Shown: positions 43,073 to 52,662 of the stretch, piece after piece
How positions within the stretch are numbered: the first letter of the stretch is position 1
Layout: each line of letters begins with the position of its first letter
From: Tatumella citrea
GTDB taxonomy: Bacteria; Pseudomonadota; Gammaproteobacteria; Enterobacterales; Enterobacteriaceae
Length of the DNA: 64,000 bases
NCBI RefSeq assembly: GCF_002163585.1
Contig: NZ_CP015579.1
Location: 496,001 to 560,000, forward strand
Direction of reading: 5' to 3'
Made by a program: the position numbers and the translations under genes
Notes under the pieces: model-generated
Databases searched by the model: none
What the model was told of the DNA's origin: nothing
The model's input: only the letters and a program-made list of their open reading frames with translations

Positions 43073-44409
43073 AATACCCTCCCGGCATGTCCGGGCAGCG
43101 GTTCAATCTTTGCATCTTCAGCGGCGATTTCGCTGGCTGACATATCGCAGCGGCGTGGCAGGCAAAATGCCAGAGCTCCGGCAATCGCCAGCGAAATTGC
43201 CAGGAAATAGACACCGGCCGCCTGGCTATAAAAAGTAATAAAGATGCCGACCAGATAGGGGCCACAAAAACCGCCAAGATTACCTAAGGCATTAATTACC
43301 CCACGGGCACTGCCTGCGACCTCGGCACTAAACAACCGGGCCGGAATTGCCCAAAACACCCCAGCAGCTGACTGCAGGAAAAAACCACAGCCAATCAGTG
43401 CGCTGTAAGAAATCCATAAATGGCCCTGGCTGATTACTGACAATGCCATGCATAACGCGAATCCGAACAAGGGCAGAATGACATAACGGCGCCGTTTGCC
43501 ACTCTTATCCGATAACCGGGAAAACAGGAACATACCGGCCATGGCGGCGACATAAGGCAGAATTGCCAGTAAACCGACCAGGGACATGCTGCTATGCGCC
43601 ATATCTTTTAAAATGGTCGGCAGCCACAATGTGTAGCCATAGATTCCGGCCTGATAGAAAAAATTAAGTGCAATCAGCAGCCATAAAGTTCTGTTTTCCA
43701 GCACTGACGACAGAGTGACTTTACGCAAAGGGGGTTGGTGAGCTATCTGCTCTTCCCGCAAGGTTTTGAGCAGATAATCTTTTTCGGCCCGGGAGATCCA
43801 GCGTGCTTCGGCGGGGCGGTCAGAAATAGTCAGTGCCCACAGCAGCAGTACCGCCAGAGAAAGTAAACCTTCAATATAAAACAGCCAGCGCCAGTCCAGA
43901 GAAGAGATTAACCAGCCTGCCAGCGGGGCGGAGATTATTCCGGCGATGGGTACAAACATAATCACGATTGAGTTGGCTCTGCCGCGTTCACGATCTGGAA
44001 ACCAGTTACTGATGATAGTGAGAACAACAGGCAACATACCCCCTTCTGATACCCCCAGAAGAAAGCGTAAAAACAGCAACTGATACTGGTTAGTAACCAT
44101 GCCGGTCAGAACTGAAATTACTGCCCAGGCCACCAGTGACCAGCCAATAAATTTCTTACCACTACCGTGTACGGCTATTTTTCCACCGGGAACCTGTAAG
44201 AACAGATAACCTATAAAAAATATTCCGCCGGCCAATCCGGCCATACTGGCAGAGACGGATAAATCTTTATCCATTCCTCCAGGCATGGCAAAAGCAATAT
44301 TGACCCGGTCCATATAAGAAATAATGCAGGTGATAATTATTGGCGAGATAATTCTCAGCCACCGTTGTTTAGGTATAGCAATACCTTTGGCTGCCTGATG
44401 AGTATTCAT
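43069..44409 (-). CDS. MFS transporter of the yia operon (YiaX2-like)
   Basis: A 446-residue, 12-helix transporter of the anion:cation symporter (ACS) type, with SYMDRVNIAFA in helix 1, LQVPGGKIA in helix 2 and the NWFPDRERGRANS loop. In E. coli this operon position holds the TRAP genes yiaMNO. In Klebsiella it holds an MFS gene, yiaX2, reported to take part in ascorbate use, and this looks like the same arrangement. It is separated from yiaL by 108 bp. Substrate is inferred as a keto-gulonate or ascorbate-derived sugar acid. Confidence 0.83.
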   Translation of the reverse strand: MNTHQAAKGIAIPKQRWLRIISPIIITCIISYMDRVNIAFAMPGGMDKDLSVSASMAGLAGGIFFIGYLFLQVPGGKIAVHGSGKKFIGWSLVAWAVISVLTGMVTNQYQLLFLRFLLGVSEGGMLPVVLTIISNWFPDRERGRANSIVIMFVPIAGIISAPLAGWLISSLDWRWLFYIEGLLSLAVLLLWALTISDRPAEARWISRAEKDYLLKTLREEQIAHQPPLRKVTLSSVLENRTLWLLIALNFFYQAGIYGYTLWLPTILKDMAHSSMSLVGLLAILPYVAAMAGMFLFSRLSDKSGKRRRYVILPLFGFALCMALSVISQGHLWISYSALIGCGFFLQSAAGVFWAIPARLFSAEVAGSARGVINALGNLGGFCGPYLVGIFITFYSQAAGVYFLAISLAIAGALAFCLPRRCDMSASEIAAEDAKIEPLPGHAGRVL

Positions 44410-44517
44410 AGTTACCTGCTGTTTTTGGTTAACAGAGTTTATGTGCGTTTATTGATTGCGTATTATTTCAAATGCACTCCAGGTTTATTTCCGCTGAATA
44501 AAATTATCGGTATTAAA

Positions 44518-44982
44518 TTAAAGCTGTGAGATATCTATTTTTACCACCACCTTTCTGATCGCAAGCGGCTCTCTGATAGCGCAGGCTGGGCGGTGGATAT
44601 CCTCCGGGAAGAATATGGCGAAACTGCCAGGTTCCATGGTCAGGAAGGATTCATTTTCCACCGGAGAATAAAAAACAATATCTTTATATCCGGGTGGAGT
44701 CGGTAGTGTTTTATTTTTACCGGAATTAATAGTTACACCAATTTTTTCGCAACCACTGGCAAGAAACTGAATATCCAGATAACGATAATGAGACTCTGGT
44801 TTATTTTCTTCGATAGGTGCAGTCGTTAAATCCAGTACCTGAGCAAACATATTCTCGCCATCAATTTCAATTCTACCAGCCGGGAGAAAGGTAAAATCAG
44901 TACCGCGTAAAAAGTCCAGCCCTTTCATAATAACGTCCGGAAACCGGCAGGTCAGGGGACGGGAGATATGTCCGAAGATCAT
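44518..44982 (-). CDS. yiaL: YiaL/YhcH/YjgK-family cupin-like protein
   Basis: A 154-residue beta-barrel protein starting [18 protein letters not shown]. The family blocks are [35 protein letters not shown] and [11 protein letters not shown], which gives likely metal-binding Glu/Asp/His residues. I use the ATG at 44982, which overlaps the yiaK stop by four bases; the frame opens earlier at 45018. Function in sugar-acid catabolism is not settled; anomerase or isomerase activity has been suggested for relatives. Confidence 0.87.
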   Translation of the reverse strand: MIFGHISRPLTCRFPDVIMKGLDFLRGTDFTFLPAGRIEIDGENMFAQVLDLTTAPIEENKPESHYRYLDIQFLASGCEKIGVTINSGKNKTLPTPPGYKDIVFYSPVENESFLTMEPGSFAIFFPEDIHRPACAIREPLAIRKVVVKIDISQL

Positions 44983-45992
44983 AATTGTGTCTCCGTCAGT
45001 TGCTGTATTTTTTGCCACACCTTGTCATCCACTTCGATACCCTGAGCACGATGTTTTGCAATAATACTCCGATATTCATGACCAGGCAGGCGAATGGCAA
45101 CTCCGGCATCTGCGCGTTCTGCATCTACAATAAACTGTTTGATACGTTCCAGTTTTGCTTCGCGGGTAGGCAGGTCAATCAGTTTATCTGGCTGTATGGC
45201 GAGGAAAATTTGAGAAACACCGTATTCATCGCTGTTATCCTGAGTAACTTCGGCGACGGAGGCACCATCAGCCAGCAGGGTTGCCATCATATCCAGCACA
45301 ATCGACAGCCCGGAACCCTTCCAGTAGCCCATTGGCAATATCCGACGATTTTTTTCTATCACTGCCGGATCACGGGTCAGTTGTCCGTCATCATCAAAAC
45401 CACCATCCACCGGTAGCTGTTGTCCGACTAAGCGGGTGACTTCCAGTTTTCCGTAAGAAAACATCGACATTGACATATCGATCATAGTTACGGGATCGTC
45501 AGGGATAGCAATAATCAGTGGGTTGGTGCCAATTCTGCACTCTGTCGATCCCCAGGGTGGCATGACGGCAATCGAATTGGTCCAGCAGATACCGATATAA
45601 CCGGCCTCTGCTGCCTGTCGTCCATAACTTCCGCCACACATCCAGTGATTGGCATTACGTACTGCGATTAAGCCAATGCCAAAGTCATTGGCCAGTGCCA
45701 TAGCGCGATCCATCATCAATTTTGCGGTGAGGTTACCGATAGCCCTGCCGGCATCCCACTGTTCAATAGCCCCTAACTGCGCGACCGGTTTAGCCTCAGC
45801 ATTCACCAGTACGTCACCGTTATCTATTTGCTGAATAAAGCGGGGAAAACGATTAATGCCATGAGAAAAAACACCGGCTTCAGTGGTTTGCGCAAACATG
45901 GTTGCGCAGTCGCTGGCGCGTTGTGGGGTGACACCCCGGGTCAGCAGAATCTTTTCAAAAACCGTTTTCAACTGTAGGAAGGTTACGTTCAT
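44979..45992 (-). CDS. dlgD: 2,3-diketo-L-gulonate reductase
   Basis: A 337-residue NAD(P)H-dependent reductase of the malate/L-sulfolactate dehydrogenase-like family (YiaK). It reduces 2,3-diketo-L-gulonate to 3-keto-L-gulonate, the entry step of the operon. Seen are [16 protein letters not shown], the [17 protein letters not shown] nucleotide site and [16 protein letters not shown]. The start at 45992 is chosen from AGGTGG five bases upstream; the open frame begins 11 codons earlier. First gene of the operon, divergent from yiaJ. Confidence 0.93.
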   Translation of the reverse strand: MNVTFLQLKTVFEKILLTRGVTPQRASDCATMFAQTTEAGVFSHGINRFPRFIQQIDNGDVLVNAEAKPVAQLGAIEQWDAGRAIGNLTAKLMMDRAMALANDFGIGLIAVRNANHWMCGGSYGRQAAEAGYIGICWTNSIAVMPPWGSTECRIGTNPLIIAIPDDPVTMIDMSMSMFSYGKLEVTRLVGQQLPVDGGFDDDGQLTRDPAVIEKNRRILPMGYWKGSGLSIVLDMMATLLADGASVAEVTQDNSDEYGVSQIFLAIQPDKLIDLPTREAKLERIKQFIVDAERADAGVAIRLPGHEYRSIIAKHRAQGIEVDDKVWQKIQQLTETQL

Positions 45993-46008
45993 GTTCCACC
46001 TTTTATTT

Positions 46009-46034
46009 TTGAAACGCCATTTCAATATTTGAAA
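46009..46034. promoter_or_regulatory. Candidate YiaJ operator upstream of dlgD
   Basis: A perfect inverted repeat TTGAAA-CGCCA-TTTCAA (46009-46025) is followed four bases later by another TTGAAA half-site. It lies 17 bases before the dlgD start, where a repressor would block transcription or elongation. IclR proteins bind such short dyads. A near copy, TGAAACATGATTTCA, lies at 49475. Confidence 0.6.
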
Positions 46035-46208
46035 CTATGATCCAAATATATAGATCCACACTAGCTAAGTCAAAATCACAATGGATATAAAAAATGTTAT
46101 TAATCATGTGGTTATTTTTTTTGTGACTAATTCGTGAACCACAGCACACTTTGGGTTACCATCCTTTTGGTTTGATTTCAATTCACAGTTAACAGGGAAA
46201 AATCTGAC

Positions 46209-46997
46209 ATGAATGACGAGAAAGAGCGGCCTGCCGGTAGCCAGAGTTTGTTCAGAGGAATTCAGTTACTGGAGATCCTCAGCAATTACCCGAATGGTTG
46301 CCCTCTGGCACATCTCTCTGAGCTGTCTCAACTGAATAAAAGTACCGTGCACCGTCTGTTGCAGGGGCTGCAATCCTGCGGTTATGTAAAACCTGCACCG
46401 GCTGCCGGAAGTTACCGGCTGACCACCAGGATGATTGCTATTGGACAGAAAGCACTTTCCTCACTGAACATCATTCATGTCGCCGCACCACATCTTGAAA
46501 AACTGAACCTGGAGACAGGGGAAACGGTTAACTTCTCTACCCGGGAAGATGACCATGCCATCATGATTTATAAGCTTGAGCCGACTACCGGAATGCTGAG
46601 AACCCGTGCCTATATTGGCCAGCACATGCAATTGTATTGTTCGGCCATGGGCAAGCTGTATCTGGCCTTTGGTCAGGATGGGTACATTGATGAGTACTGG
46701 CAGGCAAATCAGCAGAATATCCTGCAGTTAACCCGCAATACGGTAACTGACCTGGGAGTCATGAAGCAGGAGCTGGCCGGGATTCGGGAACTGAAAACGG
46801 CTAAAGATCGTGAAGAAAATGAACTGGGAGTTTCCTGCCTGGCGGTGCCGGTGTTTGATATTCAGGGCCGGGTACCGTTTGCAGTATCGATTTCATTATC
46901 CACCTCCCGCCTGGCACAGATCGGTGAAGAGCCGCTGTGGAATGCACTGAAAGAGTGTTCTGCGGCGATTTCTGACGAACTGGGTTATGAGGGCTAA
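46209..46997 (+). CDS. yiaJ: IclR-family repressor YiaJ
   Basis: A 262-residue regulator with an N-terminal winged HTH (FRGIQLLEILSNYPNGCPLA and NKSTVHRLLQGLQSCGYV) and a GAF-like effector domain (METGETVNFSTREDDHAI-type block, MGKLYLAFG, ELGVSCLAVPVFD). Long identical runs with E. coli YiaJ identify it. It represses the divergent yiaK-sgbE operon; in Klebsiella ascorbate-6-phosphate was reported as inducer. Confidence 0.94.
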   Translation: MNDEKERPAGSQSLFRGIQLLEILSNYPNGCPLAHLSELSQLNKSTVHRLLQGLQSCGYVKPAPAAGSYRLTTRMIAIGQKALSSLNIIHVAAPHLEKLNLETGETVNFSTREDDHAIMIYKLEPTTGMLRTRAYIGQHMQLYCSAMGKLYLAFGQDGYIDEYWQANQQNILQLTRNTVTDLGVMKQELAGIRELKTAKDREENELGVSCLAVPVFDIQGRVPFAVSISLSTSRLAQIGEEPLWNALKECSAAISDELGYEG

Positions 46998-46998
46998 C

Positions 46999-47022
46999 GC
47001 TTCCCCGTTGAAGCAGGGAAGC
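46999..47022. terminator. Hairpin between convergent yiaJ and lactonase genes
   Basis: A 7-bp stem GCTTCCC / GGGAAGC with a 10-base loop directly follows the yiaJ stop and precedes the convergent stop at 47029. No clear T-run follows. Confidence 0.5.
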
Positions 47023-47028
47023 AACAGA

Positions 47029-47898
47029 TCAGGCACACCCGCGGGTAGCCAGGCCGATATGGTAAAGTGAAGTGGTGGCCGTGATGAACAACTCATTATT
47101 ATCCGGCCCGCCAAATGTGCAGTTGGAGACCCGCTCAGGAACCTCTATTTTCCCTGCGGTCTCGCCTTGTGGCGTAAACACGATAATGCCGTCTTCACAG
47201 CTGCAATAAATATTCCCGCTGTTATCGACACAAAAACCGTCCGGAATTCCGGGGCTGACTTCAGCAAACGTTTCTCCGGCACTGACCTGGTGACCATTAA
47301 CCTGATAACGACGCAGTTCGCGGCGGCCTTGTTGGGGGAAATCAATCACGGACATGTCCGCCACATACAGATACTTTTCGTCTGGTGAAAAGGCTAATCC
47401 GTTAGGGCGTTGAGCATCGCTGACTGCAATAGTGACCTGTGAAGTTTGCGGGTCAAAACAATAGACATAACAACCAATGACCTGACTTTCTGCATGATAA
47501 CCTTCTTCATCGCTGGTTATTCCATAAGGCGGGTCAGTGAACCAGATAGTGCCGTCTGACTTAACAACGACATCATTTGGCGAATTAAAACGTCTGCCTT
47601 CAATTTTATCGACCAGCAGTGTGACTGTGCCGTCGGTTTCTGTCCGGCTGATACCGCGACGCCCATGCTCACAGGTAATAATCCGCCCTTGCTGGTCACA
47701 CGCATTACCGTTGGCATAATTGGAGTGTGCCCGCCATACCCCGCAATTGCCGTTACGCTGCCAGTAAAACATGCGGTTACCTTTCACATCACTGAAAATA
47801 ACGGCATCACGACGGGCGTCCCATACCGGACCTTCTGCCCACAGTGCCGGAGAACAAAGTCGCTGCAACTGACTGTCAGCGTTCAGAATTTTATTCAT
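47029..47898 (-). CDS. SMP-30/gluconolactonase-family lactonase
   Basis: A 289-residue six-bladed beta-propeller hydrolase. The calcium-site glutamate lies in LWAEGPVWDARRD, followed by SPNDVVVKSDGTIWFTDPPYG, RPNGLAFSPDEKYLYVAD and GIPDGFCVDNSGNIYCS. Such enzymes open sugar-acid lactones. It overlaps the GPH symporter gene by four bases, so transport and lactone hydrolysis are coupled. With the ascorbate-type operon beside it, a sugar lactone is a reasonable guess. Confidence 0.87.
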   Translation of the reverse strand: MNKILNADSQLQRLCSPALWAEGPVWDARRDAVIFSDVKGNRMFYWQRNGNCGVWRAHSNYANGNACDQQGRIITCEHGRRGISRTETDGTVTLLVDKIEGRRFNSPNDVVVKSDGTIWFTDPPYGITSDEEGYHAESQVIGCYVYCFDPQTSQVTIAVSDAQRPNGLAFSPDEKYLYVADMSVIDFPQQGRRELRRYQVNGHQVSAGETFAEVSPGIPDGFCVDNSGNIYCSCEDGIIVFTPQGETAGKIEVPERVSNCTFGGPDNNELFITATTSLYHIGLATRGCA

Positions 47899-49313
47899 GC
47901 TGATTTCTCTGTGAGATGTTTAACCCGTTGTTCCTGCACAATGTAATCGGTCAGTTCTGTATAATTTTCTCTGCGTTTGTCCAGTTCGGCAGAAATCTGT
48001 TGCATCAGGATTCTGTCGACTTTCAGCAGCTTTACGCAGACGGCGGTTAACAGATAACCAAAGGCCGGGACGATAAAGAACATCATTTTAATGGTGGTCA
48101 GGGCACCGGCGGTTTGTACTGCCTGTGAGCCATGATAGCCATTCCATGCCAGTACCGAACTGACCAGTGCTCCGGATATTGCCAGACCAATTTTAAGTGC
48201 CAGGAAATTACAGGAGTAATTGATACCGGTCAGACGCTTACCGGTTTTCCATTCACCATAGTCATCGACATCTGACATCAGCGACCAGTTAACCGGTTGG
48301 GCTATCTGGTGGATGATATTCAGGATGAAATAACAAACGGTTAAGCTAATCTTATATTCAGGGCTGACGAAATAGAGTGCGGCAGACCAGAAAAATAACA
48401 CCAGGCTGATCCAAAAGAAGATTTTTAGCTTACAAAATCGATCACTTAATGGTTTGGCAAGTGCGCTGCCGATGATCATTCCTACCACGCCGACACTCAT
48501 AAACAGGGTACTGAAACTGCTGTCGGCTTTCATAATGTAGGTCAGGAAATAGAGAGTTGCGGCCATCCGGATAAAGCCTGGCAGCACGTTAACAAAAGTC
48601 ACCAGCAGCAGCCTCAGCCATTGATCATTCTTCAAAATATCTTTGATGTCCTGCCAGAAGGAGTCATTGTTCTTCGGGATGACCGGAACCACACGTTCCC
48701 TGACCAGGCTGAAACACAGAATAAACAGTATCAGTCCAATCCCGGTCAGTATTGCCACTCCACGCTGATAACCCACTGCCTGATTGCCGTGCCCCAGCAA
48801 CTGGACCAGCGGGAGCAGCGACAAGGTCAGCACCAGTGTTGCCACACCGACTCCCATAAAACGGAATGACTGGCAGGAGACCCGGTCCTGATCGTTATAA
48901 CTGATGACGCTGCCTAAAGAGCAATAAGGGATATTAATAAATGAGTAGGTAACCGACATCAGCAGATAGGTAGCAAAGGCATAGATGACTTTACCGGTAT
49001 AACCAAAATCCGGGACAGTAAACATTAATATACAGAACACCACATAGGGGAATGAGAAAAACAGAATATAAGGTCTGAATTTTCCCCAGCGGCTGCGGGT
49101 CCGGTCTGCAATCATACCAATGAGTGGATCAGAGATTGCTTCAATCACCCTGACTCCCAGCCAGATTGCTGCTACCGAGGCCGCGGTCAGGCCATAAACA
49201 TCGGTGTAATAATAATTAAGGAACAGGAATACGGCGCCCCCGACAATATTACAGCCGGCATCTCCCATGCCATAACCTATTTTTTCCCAAATTTTTACAC
49301 GCTGATTTTTCAT
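47895..49313 (-). CDS. GPH-family sugar:cation symporter
   Basis: A 472-residue, 12-helix transporter of the glycoside-pentoside-hexuronide family (MelB fold). Typical features are GYGMGDAGCNIVGG at the start, EAISDPLIGMIADRTRSRWG (the conserved acid and RSRWGKFRP loop), and WSLMSDVDDYGEWKTGKR in the second half. It would import a sugar or sugar lactone with sodium or protons. First gene of a two-gene operon with the lactonase. Confidence 0.88.
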   Translation of the reverse strand: MKNQRVKIWEKIGYGMGDAGCNIVGGAVFLFLNYYYTDVYGLTAASVAAIWLGVRVIEAISDPLIGMIADRTRSRWGKFRPYILFFSFPYVVFCILMFTVPDFGYTGKVIYAFATYLLMSVTYSFINIPYCSLGSVISYNDQDRVSCQSFRFMGVGVATLVLTLSLLPLVQLLGHGNQAVGYQRGVAILTGIGLILFILCFSLVRERVVPVIPKNNDSFWQDIKDILKNDQWLRLLLVTFVNVLPGFIRMAATLYFLTYIMKADSSFSTLFMSVGVVGMIIGSALAKPLSDRFCKLKIFFWISLVLFFWSAALYFVSPEYKISLTVCYFILNIIHQIAQPVNWSLMSDVDDYGEWKTGKRLTGINYSCNFLALKIGLAISGALVSSVLAWNGYHGSQAVQTAGALTTIKMMFFIVPAFGYLLTAVCVKLLKVDRILMQQISAELDKRRENYTELTDYIVQEQRVKHLTEKSA

Positions 49314-49864
49314 TTGACTGTCCTTGGTTCAGGCTATCGAAGGTGCAGAAAATCGTTACGACGTTTCCTCACCTGCAACCGGTGATATCCTGTATCGGAA
49401 ATGGCTGCTATGAACGTAAAGCCGCCTGGGAGAAACGTTGTGCTATGCAGAACTTTGCTGTTAATTTCACTATGTGAAACATGATTTCAAATATATGAAT
49501 AAGCCACAGGGAAGTCAATTTTTTGAATTTATAAAAATATTTATTATTCAGGTAGTTATAAAAATAAATCAACTTCGTGAAGCTGATCTCATTTTACAGC
49601 GAGGATCAGGTGAGTACGCCGAAGGGGATAAAAAATTGCTGTTGGAAAACTGCAGGCTCAGGATATTTCGCAGTAATGCTGGCCGGGCTGCCAGTAGTAA
49701 TGAATAGCGTTGCAAGGAATTTACCGACGTGGCTATGGGGATGGCCCACCGGAGAATGTATTTTCCGGCGGGCAGCAGGCAACACCAGCCTGTCTGACAG
49801 ACATAATATCAATCAGTGGTTCACCGTTTCCACGGATAAGTGGAATTAACAGACAGGCATTAGT
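49314..49864. promoter_or_regulatory. 551-bp region with YiaJ-like operator upstream of the GPH operon
   Basis: Two overlapping dyads lie at 49465-49490: a perfect TTTCAC-TAT-GTGAAA (49465-49479) and TGAAACATGATTTCA (49475-49489). The latter has the same TGAAAC-NNN-ATTTCA form as the site before dlgD (46010-46024), so YiaJ may also control this operon. No gene in the rest of the gap is convincing; a 77-codon plus-strand frame there has no ribosome-binding site or recognisable content. Confidence 0.5.
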
Positions 49865-50359
49865 TTATTTAGACGGTGTATCCTTAGCATTCACATAAGT
49901 CGTACCGCTGGGTCCGTAGCGGGTAATGGCTAAAATTACCGGCTCGTCTTTTGTTTCACCAAAGTGATTTGCCAGGGCCGGTTCAGTATAAATACCTCCT
50001 TGCGGTAACATTTTTAATTTTGATTCATCAAATTTGTCACCGAAACCAATATACCATTTACCTGATAGCACGGTGGCGAATCCGTTATCCGGATGACTCA
50101 GTGCCTGAATTTTTTTATGCGGGGCAATATATAATAATACGGTATATAAACCGGCCTTAGACGGATCGCCATACAGAACTTTGGCATATTCGCCTTTTAT
50201 CTGTGCAACACCAGTTGTATTTGATGCAGCGCTGGTAATATTAATTTGCTGTGGGGTTGCCGTCATTAATGGCATTTTATCCTGAGCCAGCGCGGTGACT
50301 GAAGACGAAGCCAGTACAATTAAGGCAGATGAATTTAAAATAAATTTTGAGATGTTCAT
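49865..50359 (-). CDS. Secreted cupin-domain protein
   Basis: A 164-residue protein with a signal peptide ending ALAQD near residue 26. The mature part is a single cupin barrel: IAPHKKIQALSHPDNGFATV, LSGKWYIGFG, and a second part with the LPQGGIYTEPALANHF histidine. The first cupin motif keeps His but not the usual H-x-H pair. Periplasmic location is predicted. Divergent from a LysR regulator 160 bp away. Ligand unknown. Confidence 0.75.
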   Translation of the reverse strand: MNISKFILNSSALIVLASSSVTALAQDKMPLMTATPQQINITSAASNTTGVAQIKGEYAKVLYGDPSKAGLYTVLLYIAPHKKIQALSHPDNGFATVLSGKWYIGFGDKFDESKLKMLPQGGIYTEPALANHFGETKDEPVILAITRYGPSGTTYVNAKDTPSK

Positions 50360-50518
50360 AATTACACCTGTTTATTCACAACTGTGGATGAAATACCCGG
50401 AACCGGATATATCGGCTCTGCAGACTTATTGTCTTCGGGAGGTTTTCATTATCGGCATAATGCTTCTATGATGATACGGGGGAAATTCATAACAACATCT
50501 TCGGGAAAGCAGAACGAG

Positions 50519-51430
50519 ATGATTAGGGCAACCATTGATCAATTGCTGATATTCGTAACTATCGCCGAATACGGAAGCCTGGCAGCGGCGGCGCGTGCGT
50601 TGCACAAAGCCCCTTCGGCGGTCACGTTTTCTATTCAGTCGCTGGAAGATCTGCTGGGGGTTACCCTGATCGATCGCAGTGGTTATCGTGCGGTTCTGAG
50701 CCAGGAGGCCAGAGAGCTGCTGCCGCGTGCCGAGCGACTGTTACGTGATCTGACGTTGCTGCAACAAAAGGCGCGTTCATTGTCTGCAGGGCTGGAGACT
50801 GAAATCGGCTTCTGTATTGATTCCATGTATCCGGTAGAGCGTATTTCAGGAACGCTGCAACGCTTTGCGGAAAAATATCTCGGAGTGAATCTGAATATTA
50901 TGGTCTCAACCAGCGCCAGGGCAGAGAAAATGATCCGCTCCGGAGAAGCTGCCGCGGGGTTGCTGGTGGATTTTACTTCCGCGGTTGAAGATGTTTTGTT
51001 GGTACCCGTTGAGCCAGTCAGATTAGTCGCGGTTTGTGCTCCACAGCACCCACTGGCACAGATGAACGGTCTGCTCAGTGCTGATGATGTGCGCGATTAT
51101 CGTCAGATAGTACTGAGTGATGGAGAAAGGGAATTTGAGGATTGGGGGCACCGTGGAGTGACTTCTTTAGATCTCTGGCGGGTGACCAATCTGCATACCA
51201 AAAAAGCCTTGCTGCTGGCAGGGTTGGGGTGGGGGAGCCTGCCGTTGCACATGGCCGAACAGGAAATCAGTGATGGCCGTTTATACCGCCTGGGGTTGGC
51301 TGAATGGGGGATCCGTTCCGGATCACCGGAATTGCCTGCGGTGCTGGCGCGTAAAAAAGACATCATTCCGGGAGAGGCAACCCAATGTTTACTGGAGCTG
51401 ATCACTGGTCTTCAGGTGACAATACCCTGA
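50519..51430 (+). CDS. LysR-family transcriptional regulator
   Basis: A 303-residue regulator. HTH at residues 4-60: IDQLLIFVTIAEYGSLAAAA and APSAVTFSIQSLEDLLGVTL. The frame is open from 50384, but homology starts at the ATG at 50519, preceded by only a weak GAG site, which also leaves a normal 160-bp divergent promoter region to the cupin gene. The effector domain carries GFCIDSMYPVERI and GLGWGSLPLHM segments as in many LysR proteins controlling oxidoreductases. Targets may be the cupin or the epimerase/FMN reductase pair. Confidence 0.82.
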   Translation: MIRATIDQLLIFVTIAEYGSLAAAARALHKAPSAVTFSIQSLEDLLGVTLIDRSGYRAVLSQEARELLPRAERLLRDLTLLQQKARSLSAGLETEIGFCIDSMYPVERISGTLQRFAEKYLGVNLNIMVSTSARAEKMIRSGEAAAGLLVDFTSAVEDVLLVPVEPVRLVAVCAPQHPLAQMNGLLSADDVRDYRQIVLSDGEREFEDWGHRGVTSLDLWRVTNLHTKKALLLAGLGWGSLPLHMAEQEISDGRLYRLGLAEWGIRSGSPELPAVLARKKDIIPGEATQCLLELITGLQVTIP

Positions 51431-51731
51431 GGTACTTTGCCGCGCGACCACCTGACACCTCTCACTATTTTATATAATCAGGCCGGAAGAGTTACAGTTA
51501 AAATATCTGCCACCGTTCTGTAATTTTAATAACATTTACCAGAGCAGGGTTATTTTATCAGGGATGAATTTATCGGGAAGATAATCTGGCATGTTGGTCA
51601 GGATTCTCTGAAAAAACGAAATAATAATATGTGCTATTTATTTTTCTGCACTGCGGGTAGCACCTTTTGTCTATTACTCATTTTTCTGATGATTCTACTG
51701 TTGCAGATCTACATCATCACGAGATTTTACT
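51431..51731. other. Intergenic region upstream of the epimerase gene
   Basis: A 301-bp AT-rich stretch that must carry the promoter of the 51732 gene. I see no copy of the GntR-type palindrome, no strong hairpin and no gene. Confidence 0.4.
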
Positions 51732-52643
51732 ATGCAGGGATCAAACCATGTACTGATTACCGGTATTACCGGTTATATCGGCGGGAGTGTTGCGCTGGCG
51801 TTCAGAGAGGCTGGTTATATCGTCTCCGGGACTTATCGCAAAGAGGAAGATAAACAGCGTATCAGTGCGGCAGGTATGACTCCGGTATTTTGTGATCTGA
51901 GTGCAGAAAACCTGCAATCCCTGACGGAGGCTATGCGCCGTAACGATATTATTATTCACGCGGCGGAATGCGACAGTATTTCACTGGCTGCCTTGTTAAT
52001 CAGAGAGATGAAAGGCAGTGGTAAAACTCTGATTTATACGTCGGGTGCGGGGTATCTGGCGAATCACCGCCGTCATGCGGCGGTACAACAGGTATTTCAG
52101 GAAGATATTCCGGTACGGGCCACTGGTGTGTTCCCTGATCGTGTACGGATTAATACAGCGCTGTTACGGGCAGGTGCATTTGGGATACGCAGTATGGTGA
52201 TGGTACCCGCTATGGTTTATGGCGAAGGACGTTTTATTAACTGTCAAAGCAAACAACTTCCGGCGTTGACGCTTGCTGCCGAAGAGCTGAGCTGCGGGGT
52301 GTATATTGGTGATGGCTTAAACAGCTGGAGCAATGTGCATGTCGATGATCTGGCTGCTTTATATCTGCTGGCGGCAGAAAAAGCAGCTAACGGTACGCTC
52401 TGGTATGTAGAAAACGGCTGTTGTTCGTTTCGCCAGATCGGTGAGGCCCTGCATCAGCGGCTGGGATTTGCCGGCCATGCCACCTCAATGCCACTTCAGG
52501 CAGCAACTGCACATTGGGGATCGCTGATGGCTAAAATTGCGCTAAGCTCAGATTGCAGAATTTCCGGGGACAAAGCCCGGAAAATGCTGGGATGGGAGCC
52601 TCGCTACCACGACATGACGGCTTATATCGCGGAACAACCGTAA
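51732..52643 (+). CDS. NAD(P)-dependent epimerase/dehydratase-like (extended/atypical SDR)
   Basis: A 303-residue Rossmann protein. The cofactor loop is TGITGYIGGSVALAF near residues 9-23. A GAGYL and FPDRVRINTALLRAGAFG stretch replaces the classic YxxxK region, so the normal Tyr-Lys catalytic pair is not evident and it may act as a binding protein or atypical reductase. VHVDDLAALYLLAAEKA is characteristic of the family. It starts about 20 bp ahead of the FMN reductase gene, probably in one transcript. Confidence 0.78.
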   Translation: MQGSNHVLITGITGYIGGSVALAFREAGYIVSGTYRKEEDKQRISAAGMTPVFCDLSAENLQSLTEAMRRNDIIIHAAECDSISLAALLIREMKGSGKTLIYTSGAGYLANHRRHAAVQQVFQEDIPVRATGVFPDRVRINTALLRAGAFGIRSMVMVPAMVYGEGRFINCQSKQLPALTLAAEELSCGVYIGDGLNSWSNVHVDDLAALYLLAAEKAANGTLWYVENGCCSFRQIGEALHQRLGFAGHATSMPLQAATAHWGSLMAKIALSSDCRISGDKARKMLGWEPRYHDMTAYIAEQP

Positions 52644-52662
52644 ATCACTCAGGAACATGATA

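Noticed and set aside
49474..49707. 77-codon plus-strand frame in the GPH upstream region
   Set aside because: No ribosome-binding site, no recognisable content, and it lies over the operator dyads.
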